DNA of 64,000 nt from assembly GCA_036265385.1 (NCBI GenBank), contig DATAPD010000042.1, positions 124,001-188,000 on the forward strand, in the 5' to 3' direction. Below are positions 24,664-34,010 of this stretch, piece after piece. Numbering within the stretch: the first letter of the stretch is position 1; the number at the start of each line of letters is the position of its first letter. Under the pieces are notes generated by a model, which was not told the DNA's origin, searched no databases, and saw only the letters and a list, made by a program, of their open reading frames with translations. Origin of the DNA: DATAPD01 sp036265385 (GTDB lineage Bacteria > Acidobacteriota > Terriglobia > Terriglobales > Acidobacteriaceae). Both the position numbers and the translations under genes were made by a program.

Positions 24664-25665
24664 GTGGCTGCAAGGAAGACGTCTTTCATAGCCTCACTTC
24701 CTAAAGCAGAACTCCATCTGCATCTTGAGGGTTCCATCGAACCCGCTACCCTCCTCGAATTGCAGCAACGCCACGGATCAATGGGTACGCTTGAGCAAGT
24801 GGAGAAGCTTTATCGATATTCCGATTTCCGTGGCTTCTTGATGGCTTTTAAAGATGTGATCGAGTGGCTGCGGACGCCCGAAGATTATGAGCTCATCACC
24901 TATCGCCTGATGGAGCAACTCAAGACTCAGAATGTGTTGCACGCCGAAGTATTCGTATCAGTCGGCGTGAATCTGTGGCGCAAGCAGGATTTCATCGCCC
25001 TATTCGAAGGTCTTGACCGCGGTCGTGTTCGTGGCGAACAGGATTTCGGCGTGTCTCTCTTGTGGATCTTTGATGCGGTGCGCCAATTTGGGACTGAGCC
25101 AGCTCAAAGAGTGGCTGAGCTTGCGGCAGGTTTTCGTGACAGGGCCGTGGTGGGATTCGGGATTGGCGGCGACGAGCGGCAAGGTGCGCCGGAGTTATTT
25201 CGTGATGTGTTCGCCTTTGCGGCGAAACAAGGCCTTCATCTGACGGCGCACGCGGGGGAGACGGGTGGACCTGAGTCGATCTGGGGCGCTCTGAATTTGA
25301 AAGCGGAGCGTATCGGGCACGGGTTTACGGCTGCGACCGATCCCGAATTGATCGAGCAACTCGCGGAAAGGCAAGTACCCGTGGAAATTTGCATCACGAG
25401 CAATGTTCGGACAGGCGTCTGCGCAAAGCTGGAGGATCATCCGGTTAGGCAGTATTTCGATGAGGGGCTGATGATCACTTTGAATACCGACGATCCGGCT
25501 ATGTTCAAAACCTCTCTGATCGGAGAATTTGAGCAGGTACAGCAGGTGTACGGTTTCTCAGACGAGCAATTACGCGAGCTGGCTCGGAATTCATTCGAGG
25601 CCTCATTCTTGCCGCCTGCCAAAAAGTTGGAGTTCCTACGCCTCATCGACTCTGAAGTTGTGTAA
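24664..25665 (+). CDS. add: Adenosine deaminase
   Basis: This 333-residue TIM-barrel zinc hydrolase converts adenosine or related aminopurines to the hydroxy form. Motifs present are the metal-binding HLHLEGS (His18, His20), LTAHAGET, RIGHG, CITSNVRTGV and NTDDPAMF. The sequence SNVRTG with a Cys-rich neighbourhood is closer to adenosine than adenine deaminases, but substrate choice is uncertain. The start is GTG, six bases after the permease stop, with no clear ribosome site, so translation is probably coupled to the permease. Confidence 0.9.
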   Translation: MAARKTSFIASLPKAELHLHLEGSIEPATLLELQQRHGSMGTLEQVEKLYRYSDFRGFLMAFKDVIEWLRTPEDYELITYRLMEQLKTQNVLHAEVFVSVGVNLWRKQDFIALFEGLDRGRVRGEQDFGVSLLWIFDAVRQFGTEPAQRVAELAAGFRDRAVVGFGIGGDERQGAPELFRDVFAFAAKQGLHLTAHAGETGGPESIWGALNLKAERIGHGFTAATDPELIEQLAERQVPVEICITSNVRTGVCAKLEDHPVRQYFDEGLMITLNTDDPAMFKTSLIGEFEQVQQVYGFSDEQLRELARNSFEASFLPPAKKLEFLRLIDSEVV

Positions 25666-25802
25666 AGAAGAGATGCCGGAGGAATTGCCGGAACGTTGAC
25701 CATTCGAAGCGTGGGCGTTTAGGATTCTTAAGTATCGTTAAACCCTTACACACCAGCAAACACCTTATTCCCTGCGTGAGAAGTTCCTGAATTTGGTGGC
25801 TT

Positions 25803-25829
25803 TTGCACAATACGCATTCGCCCTATAGA
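25803..25829 (+). promoter_or_regulatory. Possible promoter for the acpP-fabF operon
   Basis: TTGCAC at 25803-25808 and TATAGA at 25824-25829 are separated by 15 bases; shifting to TAGACT gives 17. The stretch to the gene is A/T-rich (TAAATATTTTG), unlike the surroundings. It lies in the 198-base gap after add, which holds no other supported feature. Confidence 0.35.
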
Positions 25830-25863
25830 CTAAATATTTTGTTTTCACTTGAAGAGGAGTTAT

Positions 25864-26109
25864 ATGGCATCTGTAGAAGAGAAAGTTAAGCAAATTGTGA
25901 CCGAACAGCTCGGTGTCGATGCGGGCGAGGTCACGCCCTCAGCGTCGTTTGTCGACGATCTGGGCGCGGACTCTTTGGATCGCGTCGAACTAGTTATGGC
26001 CTTTGAGGAGCAGTTCGATATTGAGATTCCCGACGAAGATGCGGAAAAGATTCGTACCGTGCAGGATGCAATGGACTACATCGCGAAGCAACCGAAAGCA
26101 GCAAAATAG
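25864..26109 (+). CDS. acpP: Acyl carrier protein (first of tandem pair)
   Basis: This 81-residue acidic protein has DDLGADSLD, where Ser37 receives the phosphopantetheine arm. It carries growing acyl chains in fatty acid synthesis. GAAGAGGAG (25851-25859) precedes the ATG at 25864. A second, closely similar ACP gene follows after 38 bases, then fabF. This copy ends in AKQPKAAK. Confidence 0.95.
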   Translation: MASVEEKVKQIVTEQLGVDAGEVTPSASFVDDLGADSLDRVELVMAFEEQFDIEIPDEDAEKIRTVQDAMDYIAKQPKAAK

Positions 26110-26147
26110 CGCTTCGCGCATGACCCAAGGCAGGAGGCGAGGAAAAC

Positions 26148-26393
26148 ATGGCAGCTGTTGACGATAAAGTAAAACAAATCATCGTAGAACAACTGGGAGT
26201 GGATGAAGGCGAAGTCACGCCGAACGCCTCGTTTGTGGATGACTTGGGCGCCGATTCCCTGGACACAGTCGAGTTGGTTATGGCCTTCGAAGAGGCATTC
26301 GACATCGAGATTCCAGACGAGGAAGCGGAAAAGATTCGCACCGTGCAAGACGCGGTGGACTACGTCGGCAAGCACGCGAAAGGCGGTAAGTAG
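26148..26393 (+). CDS. acpP: Acyl carrier protein (second of tandem pair)
   Basis: This 81-residue paralogue of the preceding ACP has the same length, Ser37 in DDLGADSLD and an almost identical helix II and III. Differences cluster at the N-terminus, near residue 40 (DTVEL instead of DRVEL), near 48-57 and at the tail (GKHAKGGK). AGGAGG and GAGG sites (26131-26140) lie upstream. It ends two bases before fabF. Two nearly equal ACPs may supply different synthases or simply raise dosage. Confidence 0.95.
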   Translation: MAAVDDKVKQIIVEQLGVDEGEVTPNASFVDDLGADSLDTVELVMAFEEAFDIEIPDEEAEKIRTVQDAVDYVGKHAKGGK

Positions 26394-26395
26394 AT

Positions 26396-27637
26396 TTGTC
26401 TCGTCGCGTCGTCGTTACTGGCCTCGGCTTGATTTGCGGGGTCGGCCTTAACACCCCGGAAGTGTGGGGCAATCTACTTGCGGGGAAGAGCGGTGTCGCC
26501 CGGATCACACAGTTCGATGCCTCGCTATTTGCCTGCCAAATCGCAGCTGAAGTCAAGAACTTCGATCCACTGAATTTTGTCGAGAAAAAAGAAGTAAAAA
26601 AGATGGGGCGCTTCATCTACTTCGCTTTGGCTGCCTCCGAAGAAGCGATGAAAATGAGCGGACTTTCAGTTACTCCCGAAAATGCGGAACGGATCGGGGT
26701 TCATATCGGCTCCGGCATCGGCGGGTTCGATGTTATCGAACGTGAGCATCGTGCTCTACTCGAGGGTGGGCCGCGCAAGATCTCTCCTTTTTTTATCCCG
26801 GCGGCAATCGTCAATTTGGCAGCCGGCCATGTCTCGATGAAGTTCGGCGCCAAAGGTCCGAACGAAGCCACAGCCACTGCTTGTACTACGAGCGCGCACT
26901 CGCTTGGCGACTCTTTCAAAATCATTCAGCGCGGCGACGCTGACGCGATGATCGCCGGCGGCGCGGAAGCTGCAATCACGCCAATGGGCGTGGGCGGGTT
27001 CGCGGCGATGCGAGCTCTTTCCACGCGCAACGATGAACCGGAAAAGGCTAGTCGTCCATGGGACGCGGCGCGCGATGGATTCGTAATTGGGGAAGGGGCC
27101 GGGATTCTGATCCTTGAAGATTTGGAATTCGCTAGAAAACGCGGAGCCCCGATTATTGCCGAGATGGTTGGCTACGGAATGAGTGGAGATGCTTATCACA
27201 TCACACAGCCAGCTCCAGAGCACGAGGGTGGGTACCGCGTCATGAGGAATGCTTTACGTGACGCCAAACTTGAACCCAAGGACATCGGTTACGTGAACGC
27301 GCACGGAACGTCAACGCCTATCGGAGACGTACTGGAGGCTCATGCGATCCGAAACTTTTTTGGGGAGCATAAGGTGCCAGTCAGCTCAACCAAATCGATG
27401 ACTGGTCACCTGCTAGGTGGTGCTGGAGGTTTAGAGGCGGGGGTTTCTGTTTTGGCTCTGAGGGACCAGATATTACCGCCAACGATCAACCTTGAAAACC
27501 AGGATCCAGATACCTGCAATATGGATTTCGTGCCGAACCAGGCACGTAAGGCAAGCCTCGATTACGCGCTTTCGAATTCCTTCGGCTTCGGTGGAACAAA
27601 CGGCGCCATCATCTTCAAGAAGTGGAACGAGTCCTAA
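26396..27637 (+). CDS. fabF: Beta-ketoacyl-ACP synthase II
   Basis: This 413-residue thiolase-fold condensing enzyme elongates acyl-ACP with malonyl-ACP. The catalytic triad is visible: Cys163 in TACTTSAHSL, His303 in NAHGTSTP and His338 in STKSMTGHLLGG. Length matches FabF. The start is TTG, two bases after the second acpP stop, implying coupled translation. The acpP-acpP-fabF order places it at the core of fatty acid synthesis. Confidence 0.95.
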   Translation: MSRRVVVTGLGLICGVGLNTPEVWGNLLAGKSGVARITQFDASLFACQIAAEVKNFDPLNFVEKKEVKKMGRFIYFALAASEEAMKMSGLSVTPENAERIGVHIGSGIGGFDVIEREHRALLEGGPRKISPFFIPAAIVNLAAGHVSMKFGAKGPNEATATACTTSAHSLGDSFKIIQRGDADAMIAGGAEAAITPMGVGGFAAMRALSTRNDEPEKASRPWDAARDGFVIGEGAGILILEDLEFARKRGAPIIAEMVGYGMSGDAYHITQPAPEHEGGYRVMRNALRDAKLEPKDIGYVNAHGTSTPIGDVLEAHAIRNFFGEHKVPVSSTKSMTGHLLGGAGGLEAGVSVLALRDQILPPTINLENQDPDTCNMDFVPNQARKASLDYALSNSFGFGGTNGAIIFKKWNES

Positions 27638-27768
27638 GGCCCCACTCTTCAAGCCTGCGAGTTACACCCAAAGCGGTTATGTCGCCACTGGTGCTGGGAT
27701 GACGTAGTACTTTTGTACCCAGCTACAGACCTTCGAAACCTTTGCCAACCGACACCCTACGCGCCAGA

Positions 27769-28509
27769 ATGAAGTTTCGTCTGGCATCAACTCACATGGA
27801 AAACGGTTTCGGCGCAGCCTTGGCAACTCTTCCTCCACCCAAAAAGTCAGCCGCGAGGGTTGCAATGGTCGGTATCCACGGAGCGGCGCAAGCAGTGCTA
27901 ACAGATTGTTTCCGCCAGTTCGGGATTGAATCCTTGCTTCTTACAGAACACGAAGCCGTTGACAAGCTGGCACGCGAGAAATTTGAAGCCTGCGTTGTGA
28001 AACTCTCTGACGTTGCGCAACCCGTAATGGAGTCGGCGCGGAAATCGAAATCGAATAGCCGCATGGTCTTGTATGGCCTTGGCGGCAGCGCCCAGGAAGC
28101 GATGCGGTATTCCAAGTTTTGCATCAATGCTGTCTTCCATGAGCCCATCGAGCGGCAAGCTGCACTCAAACTGGTACGTGCGACGCAGATGTTGGTGCTG
28201 CACGAATTTCGTCGTTACGTGCGTATTCCCGTTATGACCGAAGTGGGAATCGTCGCGCAGGATGGGAAAGAGCTTGTTGGGACGAGCCAGGAGATCAGTT
28301 CCGGTGGGATGTCTCTGAAATGTGGCCATCAATTAGAGCCCGGCCATCAGGTGGAGGTCTCGTTCGCGCTGCTGACTCTTCCCCGAGTATGGATTCGCGG
28401 CAATGTAGCCTGGCGAGGGAAAAATCGCTCCTATGGCATTCGTTTCGACATCAACGACGCTCGGCGGCAAAGTCTAAAAGAGTGGATTGAGGCTTATCTG
28501 GAGAGCTAG
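27769..28509 (+). CDS. PilZ-domain protein with N-terminal receiver-like region
   Basis: The protein is 246 residues from the ATG at 27769; ATG 27796 is an alternative and neither has a clear ribosome site. Residues from about 30-135 look like a Rossmann-type or degenerate receiver fold (RVAMVGIHGAAQAVLTDCF, FEACVVKLSD). The C-terminal 110 residues form a PilZ domain with RRYVRIPV and QEISSGGMSLKC, the c-di-GMP-binding pattern. It probably links the messenger to an output that cannot be named. The 130-base gap to fabF suggests a separate unit. Confidence 0.8.
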   Translation: MKFRLASTHMENGFGAALATLPPPKKSAARVAMVGIHGAAQAVLTDCFRQFGIESLLLTEHEAVDKLAREKFEACVVKLSDVAQPVMESARKSKSNSRMVLYGLGGSAQEAMRYSKFCINAVFHEPIERQAALKLVRATQMLVLHEFRRYVRIPVMTEVGIVAQDGKELVGTSQEISSGGMSLKCGHQLEPGHQVEVSFALLTLPRVWIRGNVAWRGKNRSYGIRFDINDARRQSLKEWIEAYLES

Positions 28510-28542
28510 TCACTAAATTGCGACTTCTTCTTTTCTGCTGAC

Positions 28543-29961
28543 CTAACTGCCATAGCGATCCCTTAAATACTTGCCGAGATCTTCCTGCAATTGGCGATAG
28601 TCGGAGTGGATGGTCGACCTCAGTGCAGCTTCGGTCGAACTGCCATTGCCGATCCGATCCAGAATGCGTTGAATTTCACTCATTCCATATGTGGACGAGA
28701 TGTATTCCACCGCGGCGAGTGACTGGTCATAGGCAAGGCGTGCCTCACTAGACGTGAAATTCATGAAACTGCCCTCCAGCGTGTTGAAAGGGAGTGCGTG
28801 ATCCGCCTGGAATAATTGTGAAAGTTGGCGACCACTCGATTGTGTGGACCTGCCTTCGACCAACTGTGCCACGCCTTCATGGAGCCACTGTGGGCAACGA
28901 CCGCTTGTCGCTTGATTAATGAACGAATGCGCCAGCTCGTGCTTCAAGATTCTCGCTAGCTCGGGAGTTACGCTGGCCAATCCACTGATCGGAATCCTCA
29001 GTTTTCCATCATTCACGGCGCCGCTCCATGCGGGTGCATGCGTTACATCGAAGAAAGCTTGCTCTGTATAGAGCGTGACAAGGATGTTGCTACGTGGAGT
29101 TACACCTAGATCCCGAACGAGCTCGTCATATTGCGTGTCGAGAGTGGAAAGGAGATCCCGTCGAAACGACTCGCTGGTCTCCTTCCCTTCAAAGCGTAGA
29201 GTGAAATGGCTACTATCGTGAGAGGTGAAGTTCGCCTCAGTATTGGCTTCCCGCTGTGCTCGGGCAAGAAGTTTCTCAATAGCGGCATCCGGTCGAAGCT
29301 TCAGAGCTCGCTGCCAAGTCTTGATGGCGTCGGACGTATTGTCAGTTGAAAACTGAACATAACCCAAAATTGCGAGAGCATCCGGCGACTCTGGAGCAAC
29401 CCTTGCTGCTCGCTGCGCATATGGCAGCGCTTGCGAAGGATTTCCTGTCCTAAGCAGAAGAGCGGAATAGTAGGTCAGAACGGTGGAATTGTCGGGTTCA
29501 TATTGCAGAGCAGTCTCGAAATAACGGCGCCCTGCCGTGAGGTTGTTGTGATCAAACTCGTACTTGCCTGCGAGAAAATAGGCGGTCGCAGCGACCGATG
29601 GGGATCCCTCGCTTGCGATCGCTTGCAAAGCGTCTGTATCGATCTGATTATCGTGCAGGACACGCGAAGCCACGTCCGCTTCCCCGTGCAGAACTGTGGG
29701 TTGCGAGAGAGCTGGGATTTCCGCCGAATTGCTAGTGGACGAAATACGCGGAGCTTGGCCGCCTTGCTCTACGCCTGCGACAGCCGATTTTGGTATCGCA
29801 TAGGTGTTGTCCCCGATGTCATACTCAATGCGCTTCCCGTCGTCGCGAACTTGGTCAGCCCAGATCTTTCGACCATTTTTCAGTCGAATGACTTCTGCGG
29901 CGCTGAAGCCAGAGATGCAGATGGCGACAATCAATGAAAAACTTAGGAACGGAACCCGCAC
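28543..29961 (-). CDS. Secreted TPR and peptidase-MA-like metalloprotease
   Basis: The protein is 472 residues from a GTG at 29961; an ATG at 30021 would add 20 residues but overlaps the divergent gene. A signal peptide (FLSFSLIVAICISGFSA) is followed by a short SH3-like stretch (VIRLKNGRKIWADQV) and TPR repeats (about 130-260). A gluzincin-like domain then shows HELAH (341-345) and WLHEGVAQLVEGR, the HExxH plus downstream Glu pattern of Peptidase_MA proteins. It is probably an envelope or extracellular zinc peptidase. It faces an M1-type peptidase gene, so the two share a promoter region of only about 36 bases. Confidence 0.8.
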   Translation of the reverse strand: MRVPFLSFSLIVAICISGFSAAEVIRLKNGRKIWADQVRDDGKRIEYDIGDNTYAIPKSAVAGVEQGGQAPRISSTSNSAEIPALSQPTVLHGEADVASRVLHDNQIDTDALQAIASEGSPSVAATAYFLAGKYEFDHNNLTAGRRYFETALQYEPDNSTVLTYYSALLLRTGNPSQALPYAQRAARVAPESPDALAILGYVQFSTDNTSDAIKTWQRALKLRPDAAIEKLLARAQREANTEANFTSHDSSHFTLRFEGKETSESFRRDLLSTLDTQYDELVRDLGVTPRSNILVTLYTEQAFFDVTHAPAWSGAVNDGKLRIPISGLASVTPELARILKHELAHSFINQATSGRCPQWLHEGVAQLVEGRSTQSSGRQLSQLFQADHALPFNTLEGSFMNFTSSEARLAYDQSLAAVEYISSTYGMSEIQRILDRIGNGSSTEAALRSTIHSDYRQLQEDLGKYLRDRYGS

Positions 29962-29997
29962 AAGACGAATTCTAGCAACGCTGAAACAGAGGAGCAG

Positions 29998-32484
29998 GTG
30001 ACGAAAGTCATAACCCGGCATCGCACTGCAGGAATCATCTTATTGATGTTGGCGACATGTCTGCCGGTATGGGCACAAGTTTGTTCACAAGTGCAAAATG
30101 CCGGAGAACTGTACCAGCAACTCAGCACGATTGGCTTGGATAAAACGAGAGTCTATCGAATACGCGACGCGGCACTCGACCGAGAGAACCTCCACATTAC
30201 GTTCCAAGATGGGAAGATTGGTTTCACACAAGATGTCTGCGGAAGGATTACAGGAGCCTTCTTCGAAGGCGACGGGGAAGTGCTTTTACGTCCGCCGCAG
30301 CGTGCCGAGCGCGCATCTCTTGCACTATTTACCGGAATGGCTGTGCTGGAAGAGCAGTTTGCAACGGCCTTCGTCCGATTCGATGACGACACATTTCGGA
30401 ACCTCCAAGAGGCACTGCGACCGTCTGACAACGTCGAAGACTTCATGACCGCATGGGCCCCCACGGTTCAACGGCTGTCTGATATCGACGCACTCCGTCT
30501 GATTATGGACTTCAGCGCGTATCTCCCATCTCAAGATGCGCCCGGCAATGCGAGTCCAGTAGAAAATCCGATGATGCATGCGCGACTGCAAGGGAAGAAG
30601 CTGGGTGCATTTGACATCTACTATGACCGTGCTGCACAAGAAAACATATGGGTGGCTCAACTCAAGAGTGGTGCGAACGGAAGCTTCATCAACATGTGGA
30701 CATCGTTTTCGAAACCGAGTGCCGTGTCATCGACTGTTCCAGCGCCCGAATCACGACGTGATGATGTGACTGTCGACCAGTACCGGGTTGTCGCGGGCGT
30801 GCGACCACCCAAGCAGCTAGATGTCGAGGCCACTTTAGATCTGGTGGTTAAACGCGGTGGCCAAAGGGCGATACTCTTCGAGTTGTCCCGATACTTGAAT
30901 TTGCAGTCAGTCCAATGGCAAGGAAGATCGCTCGAATTTATACATAATCAAGCCCTGGAGGGAAGCCAACTCTCTCGTCGTGGAAACGATCTTGTCGCGG
31001 TGATCTTTCCACGAGTGCTGAAGAACGGGGAAAAGATCGAATTGCGCTTTGTGTATGGAGGAGAGGTTATCTCCGAAGCGGGAATTGGCCTTCTTTATGT
31101 TGGTGCTCGAGGAACGTGGTACCCGAATTTGGGGCTCGCGATGTCAAAGTTTGATCTCGAGTTTCATTATCCCTCCCCCTGGACTCTGGTTGCCACCGGT
31201 CGGCAAGTTCCTATAGATGCGGCGCAGACGCGGACTGAAAAATTGGCATCCGCTGGAGATCAAGCGGCTCGTTGGGTCTCTGAACGTCCGATTCCGGTTG
31301 CTGGATTCAATCTCGGCAAGTATGCGCGAGCCACCGCTAAGGCGGGCACGGTCCAAGTGGATGCCTATGCAACTGGCGGCGTGGAATCGAATTTTCCTAA
31401 GCCCCCTTCGGAGATTGTTTCCGTTCCCTCTGCCCGGCGTCCTGGCGTTCCCACCGAAGCAGTGGTGGTCGCGCCAGCAGCGCCATCTCCAGCACGCAAC
31501 GCCCAAGCAGTGGCCGATCGCTCTGCACGTGCAGTTTCATTTTTCAGTCAACGATTCGGTCCATATCCATATTCGACCCTCGCCATGACCCAACTCCCCG
31601 GAGAGTTGAGTCAGGGCTGGCCAGGTCTTGTGTTTCTCTCCACTTTTGCGTATCTCTCTCAGGCGGAACGATCCCAGCTTCAGCTCGATCCTGTTCAGTC
31701 GATCTTGAGTTCGCAAGTTCTGGTGCATGAAATTGCGCACCAGTGGTGGGGTGATCTAGTTGCGTGGCGTGGATATCGTGACCAGTGGTGGGTCGAAGCG
31801 CTTTCAAACTACTCTTCTCTGATGATGCTGGAACAGGAGAATCCGGCGCACTTCCGTGCGGTAATGGACAGGTATCGCGATGATTTGTTCCGGAAGAATA
31901 AAGATGGAGCACAACTCAAGGACGCAGGCCCGGTAACATTTGGAGGACGGCTGTCCTCTTCGTTATTTCCTGACGGCTACGATGCCATCAGTTACGGGCG
32001 TGGGACATGGCTATTCCATATGCTACACAGCATGCTGCGCCACGGATCAGACGACGGTTTCGCTCGAGCGTTATTGAAATTGCGGCAGCGTTATCAAGGA
32101 AAGCTGATAACCACAGAAGAACTCATCAGTGTGTTCGAAGAAGAGCTTCCGATTGATACACGTTACGAAGGCAAGAAGTCTTTGAAGTGGTTCCTGGATG
32201 GTTGGGTCAATGGAACGGCGATCCCAAAGCTGGAGCTATCAGGTGCGAAGTTTTCTTCTAGAGATCAGCGAACTGTGATTACTGGCAAAATTGTGCAACA
32301 CAATGCCCCGGCCGATCTCGTTGCCTTCGTTCCGATCTACGGACAGAGTAGCGCCAACGGTCCCTTGACCTTGATAGGCAATATATTCGCAGACGGCCCA
32401 GAAACTACATTTCGCCTCAATTCGCCAAAACCGATCAACAAGCTGGTCCTTGATCCGGAGCAAACCCTGTTAATCGAGCGTTAG
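29998..32484 (+). CDS. M1-family (aminopeptidase-like) secreted metallopeptidase
   Basis: This 828-residue protein starts at a GTG with GAGGAG just upstream. A signal peptide (TAGIILLMLATCLPVWA) is followed by an N-terminal region of about 250 residues of unknown fold, then beta-rich sequence typical of the M1 N-terminal domain. The catalytic domain has HEIAHQWWG (zinc His577 and His581, base Glu578) and the downstream WWVEALSNYSS that supplies the third ligand. The exopeptidase GxMEN motif is not evident; the region reads YSTLAMTQLPGELSQGWPG, so specificity may differ from classical aminopeptidases. No membrane anchor besides the signal is seen. Confidence 0.85.
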   Translation: MTKVITRHRTAGIILLMLATCLPVWAQVCSQVQNAGELYQQLSTIGLDKTRVYRIRDAALDRENLHITFQDGKIGFTQDVCGRITGAFFEGDGEVLLRPPQRAERASLALFTGMAVLEEQFATAFVRFDDDTFRNLQEALRPSDNVEDFMTAWAPTVQRLSDIDALRLIMDFSAYLPSQDAPGNASPVENPMMHARLQGKKLGAFDIYYDRAAQENIWVAQLKSGANGSFINMWTSFSKPSAVSSTVPAPESRRDDVTVDQYRVVAGVRPPKQLDVEATLDLVVKRGGQRAILFELSRYLNLQSVQWQGRSLEFIHNQALEGSQLSRRGNDLVAVIFPRVLKNGEKIELRFVYGGEVISEAGIGLLYVGARGTWYPNLGLAMSKFDLEFHYPSPWTLVATGRQVPIDAAQTRTEKLASAGDQAARWVSERPIPVAGFNLGKYARATAKAGTVQVDAYATGGVESNFPKPPSEIVSVPSARRPGVPTEAVVVAPAAPSPARNAQAVADRSARAVSFFSQRFGPYPYSTLAMTQLPGELSQGWPGLVFLSTFAYLSQAERSQLQLDPVQSILSSQVLVHEIAHQWWGDLVAWRGYRDQWWVEALSNYSSLMMLEQENPAHFRAVMDRYRDDLFRKNKDGAQLKDAGPVTFGGRLSSSLFPDGYDAISYGRGTWLFHMLHSMLRHGSDDGFARALLKLRQRYQGKLITTEELISVFEEELPIDTRYEGKKSLKWFLDGWVNGTAIPKLELSGAKFSSRDQRTVITGKIVQHNAPADLVAFVPIYGQSSANGPLTLIGNIFADGPETTFRLNSPKPINKLVLDPEQTLLIER

Positions 32485-32593
32485 TGACATTCGTCACTGT
32501 TTCCCATTTGTGATTTCCCAATTCTGAAACATGATGGATTTGGGACTGCAGCTAACGCCATCTCCCGGATACGCCCTCATCTTTTTATAACTG

Positions 32594-32609
32594 TCCCAAT
32601 TACTTGGGA
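32594..32609. promoter_or_regulatory. Palindrome TCCCAATTACTTGGGA upstream of a response regulator
   Basis: TCCCAA and TTGGGA are exact inverted halves around TTAC, about 73 bases before the response regulator ATG. A looser pair of the same half-sites (TCCCAA near 32517 and TTGGGA near 32540) lies upstream. It could be an operator or a weak hairpin. The rest of the 197-base gap has an AGTGAC/GTCACT hairpin at 32483-32498 over the M1 stop. Confidence 0.35.
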
Positions 32610-32681
32610 GTCTCTCCAGGACTAAAAAAATGGTTGGGTACTTGCTTATTCATTCGGCAAGGCCGAGGCCAGGAGTAGGGG

Positions 32682-33101
32682 ATGAAACAAGACATTCAAC
32701 GCCCAGTCACAATTCTGTTAGTGGAGGACAATGAATTCGTTCGAGCAGTAACCGAACAAATTCTCATGAATGCAGGTTTCAAGGTTCTCTGTGGCCAAAG
32801 CGGAGATGAAGCCCTAAACGTGTCACGAGGCTACGACGGTAAGATCGACTTGGTACTCACTGATATCGTTTTGCCCGGCATGAGCGGGCCGGAACTTGGA
32901 AGTGAGTTGCGGCGAGAGCGCCCCGAAATCAAAGTGCTCTTGACATCAGGATATGCAGACGTGGAGCCCCGCGAGCAAGCGATTCCGAACCTAGAGTTCT
33001 ATCTGGCTAAACCATTTTCGGTGGCCACTCTGATGGAGAAGATCAGAGAGGTTCTCTCGGTTGGATCAAAGAGCGTCGGTGCATGTGCTTCCGGAACATG
33101 A
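32682..33101 (+). CDS. Single-domain response regulator (CheY-like receiver)
   Basis: This 139-residue protein has a complete receiver domain: acidic Glu15/Asp16, phosphoacceptor Asp61 (LVLTDIVLPGMSGPE), the Ser/Thr switch region LLTSGYAD, and Lys in FYLAKPF. No output domain follows, only a short Gly/Ala/Cys tail. AGGAG and GGGG precede the ATG. The sequence resembles receivers found at the C-terminus of hybrid histidine kinases. No kinase gene lies beside it, and it converges on an HDOD gene nine bases away. Confidence 0.9.
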   Translation: MKQDIQRPVTILLVEDNEFVRAVTEQILMNAGFKVLCGQSGDEALNVSRGYDGKIDLVLTDIVLPGMSGPELGSELRRERPEIKVLLTSGYADVEPREQAIPNLEFYLAKPFSVATLMEKIREVLSVGSKSVGACASGT

Positions 33102-33110
33102 GCCAGTCAG

Positions 33111-34010
33111 TTATTGCGGCACGCGATAGAACATGGAAACCAAGCGTCGCACTTCTTGAAGGTAACCTTCCATCTCGAAAGTCAATCGAGCCCAATCAAC
33201 TGTGTTAGACATTGCGCAGTGATTCATCAAACATGCGAAGGCAGGCTCCTCAGAAAGATCAACCTGGCGATCTTCCGAGAAACCGTAACCCATCTTGTTC
33301 ATTCGGCATAGCAGATCGGCAATGGTTACTATGGCAGTCAGAACCTTGTTCTCTGAGACGCGCAAAACTTCATGGTGATATGCGATGACCGTTGTTACCT
33401 CTGGTCCCAATCGCCACCGTTCCGCAAGGTGTTTCCCTGTTTCGGCGTGAGTCACTCCCAAAACAGAGAGTTCGGCTTCATGTAGAGGAATATGGTCCCT
33501 GGTCGCCAACTGAAATGCCTGTCCGAATTCTTCAGGCACGAGCCAGAGGTGGGCGATCACCCCGATATCGTGGAGTAATCCGGCCAGATATGCCTTGTCG
33601 CTGTGAGGAAAACTGATTGCGTGTGCCAATCGACGACTCATGAGCGCGCACTCCATCGAGTGCTCCCAGAAGAAGACTGGATCGAAAGCACTTGCTGCGG
33701 GCGGCGTCATCTTCAACAGGCAAACAGAAGCCGCGACCTCGTGCATGCGGCGCAACCCGAGCGCCACGATCGCTCCGTGAATTGTTTCGACCGCTTGATA
33801 GCGTCCGTAAAGCGGCGAGTTTGCCAGTTGAAGGCAGCGTACTGCTAAAGACTCGTCTTGCGAGATCAAATGGGCCACTTCGGAGAGATTTTGATGGTCC
33901 ACCGGTTTTTGGAAATAATTCAGCAACTGCGTAACGACTACCGGCAGACTTGGCATTTGATCGAGGGCACCTAGTTTACGGAGCAGTTTTTCCCGCGGAG
34001 AGTCTGTCAT
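33111..34010 (-). CDS. HDOD-domain protein
   Basis: This 299-residue protein carries an HDOD domain over about residues 20-215, with MPSLPVVVTQLLNYF, LSEVAHLISQDESLAVRCLQLANSPLYG and AGLLHDIGVIAH. HDOD domains resemble HD phosphohydrolases but usually lack activity and serve as regulatory modules in signalling and cell-cycle control. The gene starts inside the stop of the CheR fragment (ATGA overlap), showing that the two were one transcriptional unit. A CheR partner would suggest a chemotaxis-like or c-di-GMP-linked pathway (inference). Confidence 0.88.
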   Translation of the reverse strand: MTDSPREKLLRKLGALDQMPSLPVVVTQLLNYFQKPVDHQNLSEVAHLISQDESLAVRCLQLANSPLYGRYQAVETIHGAIVALGLRRMHEVAASVCLLKMTPPAASAFDPVFFWEHSMECALMSRRLAHAISFPHSDKAYLAGLLHDIGVIAHLWLVPEEFGQAFQLATRDHIPLHEAELSVLGVTHAETGKHLAERWRLGPEVTTVIAYHHEVLRVSENKVLTAIVTIADLLCRMNKMGYGFSEDRQVDLSEEPAFACLMNHCAMSNTVDWARLTFEMEGYLQEVRRLVSMFYRVPQ

